The notes under the pieces: generated by a model
Seen by the model: only the letters and a program-made list of their open reading frames with translations
Told to the model about the DNA's origin: nothing
The model's database searches: none
Shown here: piece after piece, positions 1 through 8,768 of the stretch
How the letters are laid out: every line of letters begins with the position of its first letter
Numbering within the stretch: position 1 is the first letter of the stretch
Translations under genes and position numbers: made by a program
NCBI RefSeq assembly: GCF_003751085.1
Contig: NZ_RJJY01000001.1
Span: 5,580,001-5,644,000, forward strand
Length of the DNA stretch: 64,000 bases
Direction of reading: 5' to 3'
From: Micromonospora sp. Llam0
Lineage (GTDB): Bacteria; Actinomycetota; Actinomycetes; Mycobacteriales; Micromonosporaceae

Positions 1-1910
1 GCGAGGTGGGCGGTGGGCTCGCCTTCGGGGGGCATGCGTACGACGAGCGGCACGCACGCGCCGTCGAGGTGGTGTAGCCATACCCCGACCAGTTCCGTGC
101 CGGCCAGCGCCTCGTCCAATTGTGGGCGGCCGAGACGGCCGAGTTGGCGCAGGGCGTCGAGGACGGATGCGGAGGCGCGGTGGATGGTGCCCTTGGTGAA
201 GATCGTGCCGGGGTACGGGGTGGGAGTCTTCTTCGGATTCGCTGGAGGGTTGGTCGGCGGCTTGAACCTGATGGCGGGTTTCATGCACTGTAGCCGCCGT
301 CCGCTGCGGGCGAATGCCTTCTTCAAGGCGGGCTTGGGGTCGATGGTGCGGGTGCGGGCGAAGTGGTCGGGGCCGTGGAGTTCGAAGATCGCTGCGACGC
401 GCTGGCTCGCGGGGCCGATCTGGTTCTGTACGTGGTTGGCGTGACTGCCTCGGAGGGTGGCGACTGAGCGGTCCTTGCCGGGGCGTTCGATGCCGGCCCC
501 TAGGGCGCCGACCTCGCGTAGGTGGACGGTGAGGTTGAGGTCTCCGGTGAAGCGGATGGTGGCGGGGTCAGCGGGGTCTGGGTGGGGTTCGAGTCCCTGG
601 TGCAGTTGCAGGGCGGCGAGTATGGCCTGGCGGGTGTCGTCGGACTGCGTCCACAGTTCCAGGGCGTAGGCTTCGGCGGTGTCGTGGGTGGGCGTGATGT
701 GCCTGGCGGGTCGCGTTCCGACGCGTCGGGCTTCGGGCAACGGCTGGATCCCCAGCGGCTGAAGGATATTCGCGAGCTGTTCACGGACGTGCATGTGATC
801 GGCGGGGACGAAGCCGGTTTTGGCTCCGTGTCGCAGCGACCGTGCCTTGCGCTTACCGTCCTCGTCGGGCTTGAACTGATCCAGAACGTCGAAGTCTTCT
901 GCGTCGCTCTTGGTGCCTTCGGAGTAGAGGATGTAGGCGTGGATCCTGCCTTCCTCGTGGGCGGCCCGGGGGTCAGCGAACACCTTTTCCGGCGATGGAA
1001 ATGTTAGGTGGGTAAGACGTCCCAGCGTGCTGGCCAGTCCGGGGGTCCACTGCCAGGTCTTTTGGCCTCCATTGACGTACCGGTGCTGCGCCTTGGCGGC
1101 CAGCAGCGTATGCGCTCCGCGTTCGTCGAGGAATCCGTCGGGGGCATGCAGCAGGATGGTGGCACCGGCGGGACCGTCGCCGCGTTGGGGGATGTAGGCC
1201 ACGGGCTGCAAGGGAAAGCGGCTGCTGGTCAGGTCCGCGTGGATGCTGGGCAGCCCTCGGTGGGGAATCGTCTCGACGTGAAATTCGATCTTGGCTGTGG
1301 CCAGGCCGCCGCCGGTCTGGGGAACCTTGGAGAAGGGCAGCAGCACGAGGCTGCGGTGGTTGTTTGGGCTGGGTGGGCCGAGTAGTGACTCGCGTGGCTT
1401 GCCGACCAGGTGGAGCCCGTGCTCGCGTACGTACTGGGCTAGGAGGGTGGGGAGCAGGTCGTACATGTACTCCGACGGGGCTGCCGTGCCGTTGGGACGC
1501 TGGGCGTGGCCGAAGGCATTGATTGGAGTGTCGTCGAACCGCAGGTCGGCCGGATCGAAGGCGTCCCACCAGTCGGTGGTGCTGTCGGGGGCGACGGCAG
1601 TGCTGGCCCAGGCTCCGATGGCGACGGTGAGGATGGCGGGGTCGACATCGGTGAATGCCACGATGAACCGGTCGTCGGCGAGGTCCCAGTTGACGTGGAT
1701 GACGGCGGGGTCGATGCCGAGGAGAAGGCCGACGAGGCTGCGGGTGGGCAGTGAGAAGCCGGGCTTGATCTCCGGCCTGGCGTGGTACTCCCGGGTTAGC
1801 AAATCCAGCCACGGTTTCGGAAAACTGGCGACCTTGCAGTGGACGTCCCAGCGGGCGTCGGGGGCGAGCGTGAATGCGGTCAGCTGCATCCGGTCACTGA
1901 TCTTGGCCAC
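1..1910 (-). CDS. pPIWI-RE family protein (Argonaute-like), N-terminal two thirds; runs off the window
   Basis: The minus-strand frame is open from a GTG at 1910 to the window edge, giving about 636 residues with no stop, so the 3' part is missing. The start was chosen because AAGGA lies about 9 bases upstream; an ATG at 1889 is the alternative. It overlaps the upstream helicase gene by 17 bases. Order and content of the three genes match the pPIWI-RE island known from comparative genomics: an Argonaute-related protein with X, MID and RNase H-like PIWI domains, beside a DinG-type helicase and a nuclease. The visible part should cover the X and MID regions; the PIWI catalytic residues would lie outside the window and cannot be judged. 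Family assignment rests mainly on the context and on the two partner genes. The likely role is nucleic-acid-guided defence against invading DNA. Confidence 0.72.
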   Translation of the reverse strand, partial: MAKISDRMQLTAFTLAPDARWDVHCKVASFPKPWLDLLTREYHARPEIKPGFSLPTRSLVGLLLGIDPAVIHVNWDLADDRFIVAFTDVDPAILTVAIGAWASTAVAPDSTTDWWDAFDPADLRFDDTPINAFGHAQRPNGTAAPSEYMYDLLPTLLAQYVREHGLHLVGKPRESLLGPPSPNNHRSLVLLPFSKVPQTGGGLATAKIEFHVETIPHRGLPSIHADLTSSRFPLQPVAYIPQRGDGPAGATILLHAPDGFLDERGAHTLLAAKAQHRYVNGGQKTWQWTPGLASTLGRLTHLTFPSPEKVFADPRAAHEEGRIHAYILYSEGTKSDAEDFDVLDQFKPDEDGKRKARSLRHGAKTGFVPADHMHVREQLANILQPLGIQPLPEARRVGTRPARHITPTHDTAEAYALELWTQSDDTRQAILAALQLHQGLEPHPDPADPATIRFTGDLNLTVHLREVGALGAGIERPGKDRSVATLRGSHANHVQNQIGPASQRVAAIFELHGPDHFARTRTIDPKPALKKAFARSGRRLQCMKPAIRFKPPTNPPANPKKTPTPYPGTIFTKGTIHRASASVLDALRQLGRLGRPQLDEALAGTELVGVWLHHLDGACVPLVVRMPPEGEPTAHL

Positions 1911-4900
1911 GTGGCTGCTTCCTTCGGGATCCGAGTGGCTGGCTGGTCTGTACGAGGTGGCACATCAGTTCCCACACGGCTACGTTGACGGCGTGTCGAT
2001 GGTGTTCCTCGGCGGCGGCGGTGGCCTTTGGTGGGCTCAGGAGGCGGGTCAGGAACGCGTCGGTGGCTACGACGAGGCTGGTGCGTTTGGTGTCGGGCGC
2101 ATCGTCGTCGGTCGACAGCCGTTCGGCGAACGCGGCGTCGCACAGCCATACGGTGGTGCGTTGGTTGCCGCGGATCGTGCGTCCGATCGTCTGGCTCATG
2201 GGGACGAGGTTGTTGGCCACGAACGCCGGCCGGTAGTCCTCGTCGAGGGTCCGGAAGACCACCGGGTGGCCGATGAGGTCGTACCACAGGTCGCGTGCGG
2301 CGTAGCGCATCTGCCGGGTGTAGGCGCCGACGTCGCCGGGTAGGGCTTCGAAGGGATGCTGCAGGTGCCGCATTGCCATCTGGTTGACCAGGGACAGCGG
2401 GAATCCGAGGTCGAACGGCGGCGGGTGGGACCGTGTGAGGTAGATGACGGCACCGAGGGCGGCGGTGTCGCTGGCGTTGAGGATGTTGTAGCCGCGTTGG
2501 ATGGACATCTCGGCGGCGACGAGGATGTCGTCGTCGCTGTGTCCGAAGCGGGCGATCAGCCGGCGTTGGATGCCGCCGTCCTGGGGGCCGGAGGCGTCGG
2601 GGACCACGTACCGCGCCGACAGGGCCGTCTTGTGGTTGATGTGCTCGGCGACCAGTCGCGCGTCACGGCCCGAGAGGGTGACCAGCAGGATCTGCCGCCG
2701 GTCGTCGGGCAGGGTGGCCCGGAGGTCGTCGATGCGGCTGCGGTGGCGGCCGGGGGTGACGTCGAACAGGTAGGAGACTATCTGACGTAGTGCGTCGGCC
2801 CTGGCTGGCCCGGCGCGGCCGGACACGAAGATCGGGTCGTTGGCCGGGGTTCGACCGGGCTGGACCAGCATGCTCGAGGTCCGCAGTGCCTTCCGGTCGT
2901 GTTCCTGCTGGCGGAGTACGAGGCTGGGGGTCTGCGGGATGTGGTAGAACGACGATCCGGGGATCCAGCTTGTGGCCGAAGTGATGATCACATGCGGGCC
3001 GGCGACTCCCTCGCATTCCAGCAGGTCGTGGGCGTGGTGTAGCAGCCATCGACCGACGCCGTGGACCCACACGATCTGCAGTGAGGCGCCGCCGCTGCGG
3101 CTGGCCGCCCACCTCAGCGCGAGCAGGTTGCCGATCGGGGCTTCGGGTACCAGCGGCCGGTAGTCGCGCGGGGGTTGGGCGAGCATGAACATCTCGTCGT
3201 CGGGCAGGCGCAGCGGCTCGCGCACCGACGGGTAGAGCCCAACCATGCGGAAGAAGGTCATGGTGATGCGGCCGGACCAGATCGCCGCCTCGATGACCAG
3301 GTGCAGCAGGTCGCGGTCGAGGTCGATGCGCTGCCGGCTGGTGTGCTGGGGGGACAGGCTCGCGTTGATCCAGGAGTCGATCGTTTCCCGGACGAGGTCG
3401 TCGTCGCGGGGCAGTCTGGTCATGTGCTCGATGGCCGCTTCGAGGTCGTGGCCATGGCGGACCAGCGGCTGTTCGGCGAGCGCCTGCAGTTGGCGTTCAT
3501 AGAAGGCTTCAGCCGCGTCCTCAGCCGCCTTGTCGCCGTCGGCGTACGTCGCTAGCCCGTGCAGCGTGCGGGCCACCTGGCGAAACAGCGAGTGGGCGGT
3601 GAACGTCGTGTCGCCCAGCAGCGTCTGCAGGGCCTGGCCGGAGTCGGCCAGCGCGAGTTGGTTGAGGCTGAACACGGCCTGTTGGTGGATGAGCAGCAGC
3701 CGGTGCCACTCCTGGACTGAGCGGTGGACCACCGCCGCCATCTCGCCGTTGGCCAGTCCCTGGTTGGTGCAGTCCACCATCCGGTGGGTCCAGCCGCTGT
3801 CGCTGGAAACCAGTTGTTCGGTCTGGACGAACTTCTGGTCGAAGACCTGCTGGACCGCGTCCGCCTCGTCGATGATCATGAGATCGATGTGGTGCTGGAC
3901 CGCTTCGAGCCACCGCATGGACTCCGATGCGGGCTCCGCCCGGCTGGCCACGAGGCACTGCGGGGTGGTCACCCACACCTGGGCCGCGGCGATCTCGCGA
4001 AGTGCCTTCTGCGCCGGGCACACCGTCAACAGGGGGCAGTCGTGGATGCGGGTCTGCTTGGTGTCGACGGTTCGTAGCCGACTCCGGCAGGGAAACTCCT
4101 CGGGGCGCAGCGGAGTCCAAGTGGCCTGGTTGGTGACCCGCAGCGGTTCCAGCAGGCACGAGGCGTTGGCGTACTCGGCCGCCGGGTCCGGGGGGTATTG
4201 GCCGGAAGGGAACAGCTCGGCGGCTTGGTCGATGTGCGTCGTCCAGTATCGGCCGATGTGTTCTGACCTCGCGCTGCGGCCGATGAGGGGCACCGCGTCG
4301 ATGCCGAGGTTTCGTAGGGCGGAGACCTTCTGGTAGACGTCGCCGACCGAGCCGACCACCAGGCAGATCCGGTCGCCGTGTTCGCGGACCCGGTTGACGG
4401 TCAGGAGGTCGGCCAGGGTCGTCTTGCCGGAGTTCATCAGCCCGACCCAGTGCTCCAGACCGTTGATGGTGAACTGCTGGGGCTGGTCCACCAGCCGGCC
4501 GGAAGCTGTGTCGACGACGCTGGGGCGCATCTCGGCGACCCACTTGGTGTAGTGCCCCTGGCGCAGGTCCGGCCGCTCGCGCAGTTGCTCGTCGACGGCG
4601 TGGGCGGTCGTGACGATGTCCTTGTCGACGTCGACCGTCCACGGCTGGCGGCTTCGGCCTGCGACGGTGGGCAGCGCAGCCAGCGGAGGCGCCGGCGGCA
4701 GGTGGTCGGGAAACTGCACGATCTCCCTGTGGTCGTCGACGTAGAAGGCGTACCGGCCGCCCGCTGGCGCCGGTGGGTGCTGGTCGCGTGCCGGGCGGTA
4801 GGCCAGTGGGTCGGCCATCGCCGCGGCGTAGAACCGGTCGCGCTCCGCGACGACCGACGTAGCCTTCGGCTCGAAGACCGTGCTGTCGTTGACGCGCCGG

Positions 4901-5229
4901 TTGGGGTCGTCGACGCGCTCGAACGCGCGGATGGCCGCTGGTAGCCCGACGTACTTGTTGAGGGTGCTGCGCCAGTAGGCGCGGCGGGCGGTGTCGCGCA
5001 TGCGGTGGCGCACCCGCCGGATAGTCGCTACGAGGTCGTCCGCCACCGCGACGTAGCCCGACAAGATGGCCGGCAACGCGCCGATCGGTTCCCCCGGGAA
5101 ACTGGCGGCCATGAATGCCAGGCCGAGTTCCGCCTGGCAGAACTCCGCACTGGTCAGGACGGTCTCGGGAAAACTTGCGGCCTCCAGCCGACCCTGGAGG
5201 TCCTCGCACCAGCTGGTGGTGTCCCTCAC
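1894..5229 (-). CDS. DinG/XPD-like superfamily 2 helicase of a pPIWI-RE island
   Basis: A 1111-residue protein. A Walker A loop (GLMNSGKTT) lies at residues 263-271 and a DEAD Walker B box at 454-457. Between them sit Cys358, Cys381, Cys398 and Cys404, placed like the iron-sulphur cluster ligands of XPD/DinG helicases. A motif VI-like stretch (QTIGRTIRGN) lies near the C-terminus. The roughly 250-residue N-terminal extension matches no helicase core and would correspond to the island-specific domain reported in this gene (inference). The ATG overlaps the TGA of the nuclease gene by 4 bases, and the 3' end overlaps the pPIWI-RE gene, so translation is probably coupled. Expected role: ATP-driven unwinding of DNA or R-loops to supply or clear substrate for the PIWI protein. 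The helicase class is well supported by motifs; the role in the system is inferred. Confidence 0.85.
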   Translation of the reverse strand: MRDTTSWCEDLQGRLEAASFPETVLTSAEFCQAELGLAFMAASFPGEPIGALPAILSGYVAVADDLVATIRRVRHRMRDTARRAYWRSTLNKYVGLPAAIRAFERVDDPNRRVNDSTVFEPKATSVVAERDRFYAAAMADPLAYRPARDQHPPAPAGGRYAFYVDDHREIVQFPDHLPPAPPLAALPTVAGRSRQPWTVDVDKDIVTTAHAVDEQLRERPDLRQGHYTKWVAEMRPSVVDTASGRLVDQPQQFTINGLEHWVGLMNSGKTTLADLLTVNRVREHGDRICLVVGSVGDVYQKVSALRNLGIDAVPLIGRSARSEHIGRYWTTHIDQAAELFPSGQYPPDPAAEYANASCLLEPLRVTNQATWTPLRPEEFPCRSRLRTVDTKQTRIHDCPLLTVCPAQKALREIAAAQVWVTTPQCLVASRAEPASESMRWLEAVQHHIDLMIIDEADAVQQVFDQKFVQTEQLVSSDSGWTHRMVDCTNQGLANGEMAAVVHRSVQEWHRLLLIHQQAVFSLNQLALADSGQALQTLLGDTTFTAHSLFRQVARTLHGLATYADGDKAAEDAAEAFYERQLQALAEQPLVRHGHDLEAAIEHMTRLPRDDDLVRETIDSWINASLSPQHTSRQRIDLDRDLLHLVIEAAIWSGRITMTFFRMVGLYPSVREPLRLPDDEMFMLAQPPRDYRPLVPEAPIGNLLALRWAASRSGGASLQIVWVHGVGRWLLHHAHDLLECEGVAGPHVIITSATSWIPGSSFYHIPQTPSLVLRQQEHDRKALRTSSMLVQPGRTPANDPIFVSGRAGPARADALRQIVSYLFDVTPGRHRSRIDDLRATLPDDRRQILLVTLSGRDARLVAEHINHKTALSARYVVPDASGPQDGGIQRRLIARFGHSDDDILVAAEMSIQRGYNILNASDTAALGAVIYLTRSHPPPFDLGFPLSLVNQMAMRHLQHPFEALPGDVGAYTRQMRYAARDLWYDLIGHPVVFRTLDEDYRPAFVANNLVPMSQTIGRTIRGNQRTTVWLCDAAFAERLSTDDDAPDTKRTSLVVATDAFLTRLLSPPKATAAAEEHHRHAVNVAVWELMCHLVQTSQPLGSRRKQPRGQDQ

Positions 5230-6434
5230 GCGGTCAACTCCTTGGCACGGACCTTTACCGAGTCGATCAGGACGTCTTCCCTGACGACGGTGACGCCGGC
5301 GCTTCCAGGCCGGCCATCCAGTTCGCTCTTCAGCTCCTTGAGGTACTGGCCCTGGTCGGCCCGGTGCTTCGGTATGGCCAGGAACCGCTTGTCACACGGG
5401 AAGCCCGCGGGCCATTCGAATCGCCGACCGAGCAGACGCGCGCTGAGCTGGTCTTTCGCGTCGACCGCCCAGACCTCGCAGACGCTGACCTCGCCGCGGC
5501 CGTCGCGACGTAGGAACTCGATGAGGATGTCGACCATGTCCAACCGGGGGTAGGCCACGACCTCGACGCGTCCGTCGAGGGTGGGGTCCTTGCTGAGCGT
5601 GTCCATGATCCGAACTTCGACCAGGCCGGGGTCGTGGATGAACCGGCGTGTCGCCCGGTGATGTTCGTAGAACCGGCGGATGGTCTTGACCGACTTGGGC
5701 TCCGGGATGCCGCCGGTGCAGCCCGGCGTGCCGCAGGGTTCGCCGCCGGCCACCGGGTTGCCGCAGCCCGGGCAGGTCAGATACCTGTACGTCCCGCTCG
5801 CGGGTGTACTGGTATAGGCGTGCTCGATCAGTCGGCGAACGTAGGTCTGTCCGCTGTTGTCGGCCTCCGGCAGCTGCTGCTCCAGACGGAACAGGTCGGC
5901 GTCGCTGAGCACCGGACGGTCGATCAGCAGCCGGCGCAGCGCCGCATAGACAACCTCCACCTGCTGGTCGTCGGTCCCGCCGTTGGCCGCCGCGGCGGCC
6001 CTGATCGCCTTGAAGACCTGGTTTTCCACCCATTCGGCCTCGACATCGGCGCTCGAGGCGAGACGGGCGGCCTGCTCCGCGAACATCGAGAGCTCGTCGC
6101 CGACCAGTAGCTCGTGCTGTAGGTCGCTGTCCGACAGCGCCAGATCCACATCCCAGGTAATCAATGGACGTGTGCACCACGCCATGAGCTCCAGGTCGCT
6201 GGCCGGTCCCTCGCCGCCCTGGCCGAGGCACCGCCACCACACCCGGCTGAAGCCTACGCGCCACGACGCCGGCAGCAGCCCCAGGTCGGCCGCCCCCGAT
6301 CGTGGATGATTACGCGACCGGATCATCTGCGCCAGGCCGCCGCAGAGCATGGTGACGGTGAGGTAGTCGTCGGCCAGCGTGGGCGACGAGGATCTGGCCT
6401 TGGACGCGTCCGCGGTCATGTCAATGGGGTTCAT
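5226..6434 (-). CDS. PD-(D/E)XK nuclease with zinc ribbon, pPIWI-RE-associated
   Basis: A 402-residue protein when started at the ATG at 6434, which has AGGA just upstream; the frame stays open further upstream but that part is Arg/Pro-rich and reads like non-coding sequence. A zinc ribbon is formed by Cys221, Cys224, Cys234 and Cys239. The C-terminal third has a restriction-endonuclease fold signature: Glu273, then Asp299/Asp302, then a hydrophobic strand ending in Asp325-Ala-Lys327. This matches the nuclease known to accompany pPIWI-RE genes. It is the first gene of the three-gene minus-strand operon and overlaps the helicase start by 4 bases. Likely role: cleavage of target DNA selected by the PIWI protein. 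The N-terminal 200 residues are alpha-helical in character and not assigned. Confidence 0.8.
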   Translation of the reverse strand: MNPIDMTADASKARSSSPTLADDYLTVTMLCGGLAQMIRSRNHPRSGAADLGLLPASWRVGFSRVWWRCLGQGGEGPASDLELMAWCTRPLITWDVDLALSDSDLQHELLVGDELSMFAEQAARLASSADVEAEWVENQVFKAIRAAAAANGGTDDQQVEVVYAALRRLLIDRPVLSDADLFRLEQQLPEADNSGQTYVRRLIEHAYTSTPASGTYRYLTCPGCGNPVAGGEPCGTPGCTGGIPEPKSVKTIRRFYEHHRATRRFIHDPGLVEVRIMDTLSKDPTLDGRVEVVAYPRLDMVDILIEFLRRDGRGEVSVCEVWAVDAKDQLSARLLGRRFEWPAGFPCDKRFLAIPKHRADQGQYLKELKSELDGRPGSAGVTVVREDVLIDSVKVRAKELTA

Positions 6435-6511
6435 CGAATCCTGCACTGTCGGGCCGAAGTAGGAAGCAGGGCAGAGCAGCAGCCGCCCTCCATGGGACTT
6501 CTGGTTTTTCG

Positions 6512-6525
6512 CCCTCAAGTGAGGG
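6512..6525. promoter_or_regulatory. 14-bp palindrome overlapping the predicted transcription start
   Basis: CCCTCAAGTGAGGG has perfect 6-base arms around a 2-base centre. It begins directly downstream of the candidate -10 box of the pPIWI-RE promoter, where a bound repressor would block initiation. The neighbouring XRE-ImmA protein is an obvious candidate binder, but nothing in the sequence proves that. Confidence 0.35.
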
Positions 6526-6554
6526 ACAATATCGCGAAGAGTCGACGACCACAA
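6526..6554 (-). promoter_or_regulatory. Candidate sigma-70-type promoter for the pPIWI-RE operon
   Basis: On the minus strand a TTGTGG hexamer (plus-strand 6549-6554) and a TATTGT hexamer (6526-6531) are separated by exactly 17 bases, a fit to the HrdB-like pattern TTGnnn-17-TAnnnT. The predicted start would lie about 90-100 bases upstream of the nuclease ATG. Prediction by eye only. Confidence 0.4.
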
Positions 6555-6933
6555 CGAGGACCCCCGATGGAGGATTTCGACTGTCGCGACCAGGCGGCAC
6601 CCGCACTGGCTGGACCCCTGGACAGGAAGCCTCGCGCCCGCGGCAGGCTCGACCGGGGGTCGACGCCGCAGTGGTCCGGCCTGCCGGAGCGCCGGCGTCT
6701 GCGGGCAACCGGGCCAAATCAAGACGGACCCGAACCGCACCCTTTGGGCGAGCCCTTGCGTTCAGGCGGTCTCGGCCGGGTGTGAACCGACGCGGCCGTG
6801 GAACAGCCTCGGGCGTGTGGCCGACGCGCCGGTACCGTTGAAGGGGCGTGGGCTGCCGTGGCCGCAGCCTGGGGCGGCGGTGTCGTCGCCAGCCCAACGA
6901 CGTCACACGGGGTAACTGATCAACAATGAGCCG

Positions 6934-8016
6934 ATGCTGACACCGTCCCGCCTGAAGCTCGCCCGTCACCGACGGGGCTTGACGCGTGAGCAGCTGTCCA
7001 AGCTGGCCAGCATTACGACTCGCAGCCTGCTCGCCTACGAGAACGGGACGCAGCGCCCGTCCCCCGACAACCTCGACCGTCTGGCCGACGCACTCGACAT
7101 GCCGACCGCCTTCCTGCAGGGCGGCGACGTTGACGAGATCCCCGTCGAAGCGATCAGCTTCCGCGCACTTAGCAAGATCACAGCCGGGAAGCGGGACATG
7201 GCCCGCAGCGCCGGCCGCATCGCACTCATGCTCGCCCAGTGGATCGACCAGCGGCGGGCGCTGCCGAGGCCGGACGTCCCCAACCTAGTCGGCGCTGACC
7301 CCGAAAAGGCCGCGGAGACACTCCGCAACCGGTGGGAACTGCCTGCGGGCGGCATCGACTGCATGATCAACCTTCTGGAAGGCCGTGGCGTACGCGTGTT
7401 CTGCGTCGCCATGGACTGCCACGAAGTCGACGCCTACTCCTTCGTCTGGAACGCGACGCCCTTCGTGTTCCTGAACACCACCAAGACCGCAGAGCGCACG
7501 CGCTTCGACGCCGCCCACGAACTCGGCCACCTTGTGCTTCACGCCGGCTCCCGACCCGCGCGCGGACCCCAGACCGAACGCGAAGCCGACCGCTTCGCCG
7601 GCGCACTCCTCATGCCCGGCGCCAGCATCTTGGCCTCCGGACTTCGAAACGCCAGCGCCCAGCACATCATCGCCTCCCGGAACCGGTGGCAAGTCTCGGC
7701 GATGGCCCTGGCGCATCGGCTCCACGAACTGTCGCTCCTGACCGACTGGGGATACCGAGCGGTGTGCATCGACCTCGCCCGCCTCGGCTACCGCAGCGGC
7801 GAGCCAGGGGGAATCGCACCAGAACACTCCCAAGTCGTAATGGACGCCCTTCAAACGACACGGCCAGACACGTCGCTCGTCGCTCAGGCCGCCCACGATC
7901 TACACCTCACGGTCGGAGAGCTCGAAAAGTACATTCGTGGACTCCTCCCGGAGGGCAGTTTCGCCACGCATCGACGGACACCACCCAGCCGCCCGACTCT
8001 GACGCTGCTGCCGTGA
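6934..8016 (+). CDS. XRE-family regulator fused to ImmA/IrrE (M78) metallopeptidase domain
   Basis: A 360-residue protein. Residues 4-57 form a helix-turn-helix of the Cro/C1 type (RHRRGLTREQLSKLA and SLLAYENG segments). The central part carries the zinc peptidase motif His195-Glu-Leu-Gly-His199, followed by a conserved EREADRFA segment that supplies the third ligand in M78 enzymes. Proteins of this type are known to cleave or control repressors after DNA damage or other stress, often in mobile elements and toxin-antitoxin loci. The ATG at 6934 is used because an ATG eight bases upstream is out of frame and stops after four codons. Position between two defence operons suggests it regulates one or both (inference). 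Confidence 0.88.
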   Translation: MLTPSRLKLARHRRGLTREQLSKLASITTRSLLAYENGTQRPSPDNLDRLADALDMPTAFLQGGDVDEIPVEAISFRALSKITAGKRDMARSAGRIALMLAQWIDQRRALPRPDVPNLVGADPEKAAETLRNRWELPAGGIDCMINLLEGRGVRVFCVAMDCHEVDAYSFVWNATPFVFLNTTKTAERTRFDAAHELGHLVLHAGSRPARGPQTEREADRFAGALLMPGASILASGLRNASAQHIIASRNRWQVSAMALAHRLHELSLLTDWGYRAVCIDLARLGYRSGEPGGIAPEHSQVVMDALQTTRPDTSLVAQAAHDLHLTVGELEKYIRGLLPEGSFATHRRTPPSRPTLTLLP

Positions 8017-8768
8017 GGCAGGCCCCGATCGGGATATAGGAGGCGCCGGCGGCGCACTGGGCAACCGAAGGCGGCGAATCCTCACGACAGCTTGCATTGA
8101 AAAGAACCCAGCTCGCGTGAAAGCCCCGGCTGGCCGGGATCGGGGTGTATCTGCTGCACGGGCAGTTCCTGCCCGTCTCCCGCACCGCTTCGGGCCCGAG
8201 CCTCGGCATCGCCTCCGTGGGCACGCCCGGCGCGGCGCCGGTGTTGCTGAGATGGAGATCGCGGGATCGGGAGCTGATTCACGAGTCCGGTACCGTTGGC
8301 CGACCGGACTCACCCCCATACGTCGACACAGACCAGGCGGTCTACGCCGCGATCGTGCCCCGACCCGCGCGGCGGCACGAGAGCAGTCGATCTGAAGGAG
8401 CTCCGGAAGGTCCCGCACCTGGCGGACGCCGACCTCGAGCGTATAGACAAGGTAGTCCACTGCCTGCGCAACCGTCCGTCCCTTCGGCTGCTGGTACGCC
8501 GCGACTCCCTGCGGTTGATGATCGACACACCTGGTGGGTAGGCGCCCCTGCGCGGCGCCGCCGCATTGCGGCGCGCCCAGGTTATCCGTACCAGCCGCCG
8601 CTTCATGCCGATCACGAACCGCAGGGAGTCGCGGCCTATGAACAGTCACGAGTCGTGGTTCGGTCAGGGCACCGACAGTGGGCAGGGCTCGTACGAGGGG
8701 CACCGATGGGGCAGACTGGCGCCGACGCGAATCCGGGTTGGACTCGTGTGGAAAGGCAGGATCTCATC
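8017..8768. other. Intergenic region upstream of the kinase operon
   Basis: About 750 bases. The plus-strand frame of the kinase stays open through it, but the composition and lack of a ribosome site speak against use. A short frame ending at 8541 has a plausible helical stretch (DLKELRKVPHLADADLERI) with no good start and may be a gene relic. The region also holds a 32-bp inverted repeat, listed separately. It probably carries the promoter of the downstream operon, which I could not place. Confidence 0.5.
8495..8638. repeat. Imperfect 32-bp inverted repeat flanking a GC-rich hairpin
   Basis: The arms 8495-8526 and 8607-8638 match at 28 of 32 positions as inverted copies, with an 18-base perfect core at 8499-8516 and 8617-8634. 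The roughly 80-base spacer contains a further hairpin (GCGCCGC and GCGGCGC around a 6-base loop). The whole unit could fold into one long stem-loop. It may be a small mobile-element remnant, a structured leader RNA or two inverted gene fragments; the sequence does not decide. Confidence 0.55.

Larger units (their letters stand above)
6435..6933. other. Divergent intergenic region between the pPIWI-RE operon and the XRE-ImmA gene
   Basis: About 500 bases without a convincing gene; open frames here are Arg/Pro-rich shadows. It holds the minus-strand promoter and palindrome listed separately. No clear plus-strand promoter for the XRE-ImmA gene was recognised. Confidence 0.6.

Noticed and set aside
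973..1812. Long minus-strand frame of 279 codons
   Set aside because: Arg/Pro/His-rich shadow; the adjacent frame gives a balanced protein continuous with the pPIWI-RE gene.
3521..5209. 562-codon minus-strand frame inside the helicase gene
   Set aside because: Same strand but another frame of the helicase, with shadow composition.
7900..8703. Minus-strand frame opposite the kinase upstream region
   Set aside because: Overlaps the XRE-ImmA gene and has no ribosome site or recognisable domain.
8145..8768. 208-codon N-terminal extension of the kinase
   Set aside because: Pro/Arg-rich, contains the inverted repeat, and the ATG at 8769 has a proper ribosome site and begins just before the kinase fold.
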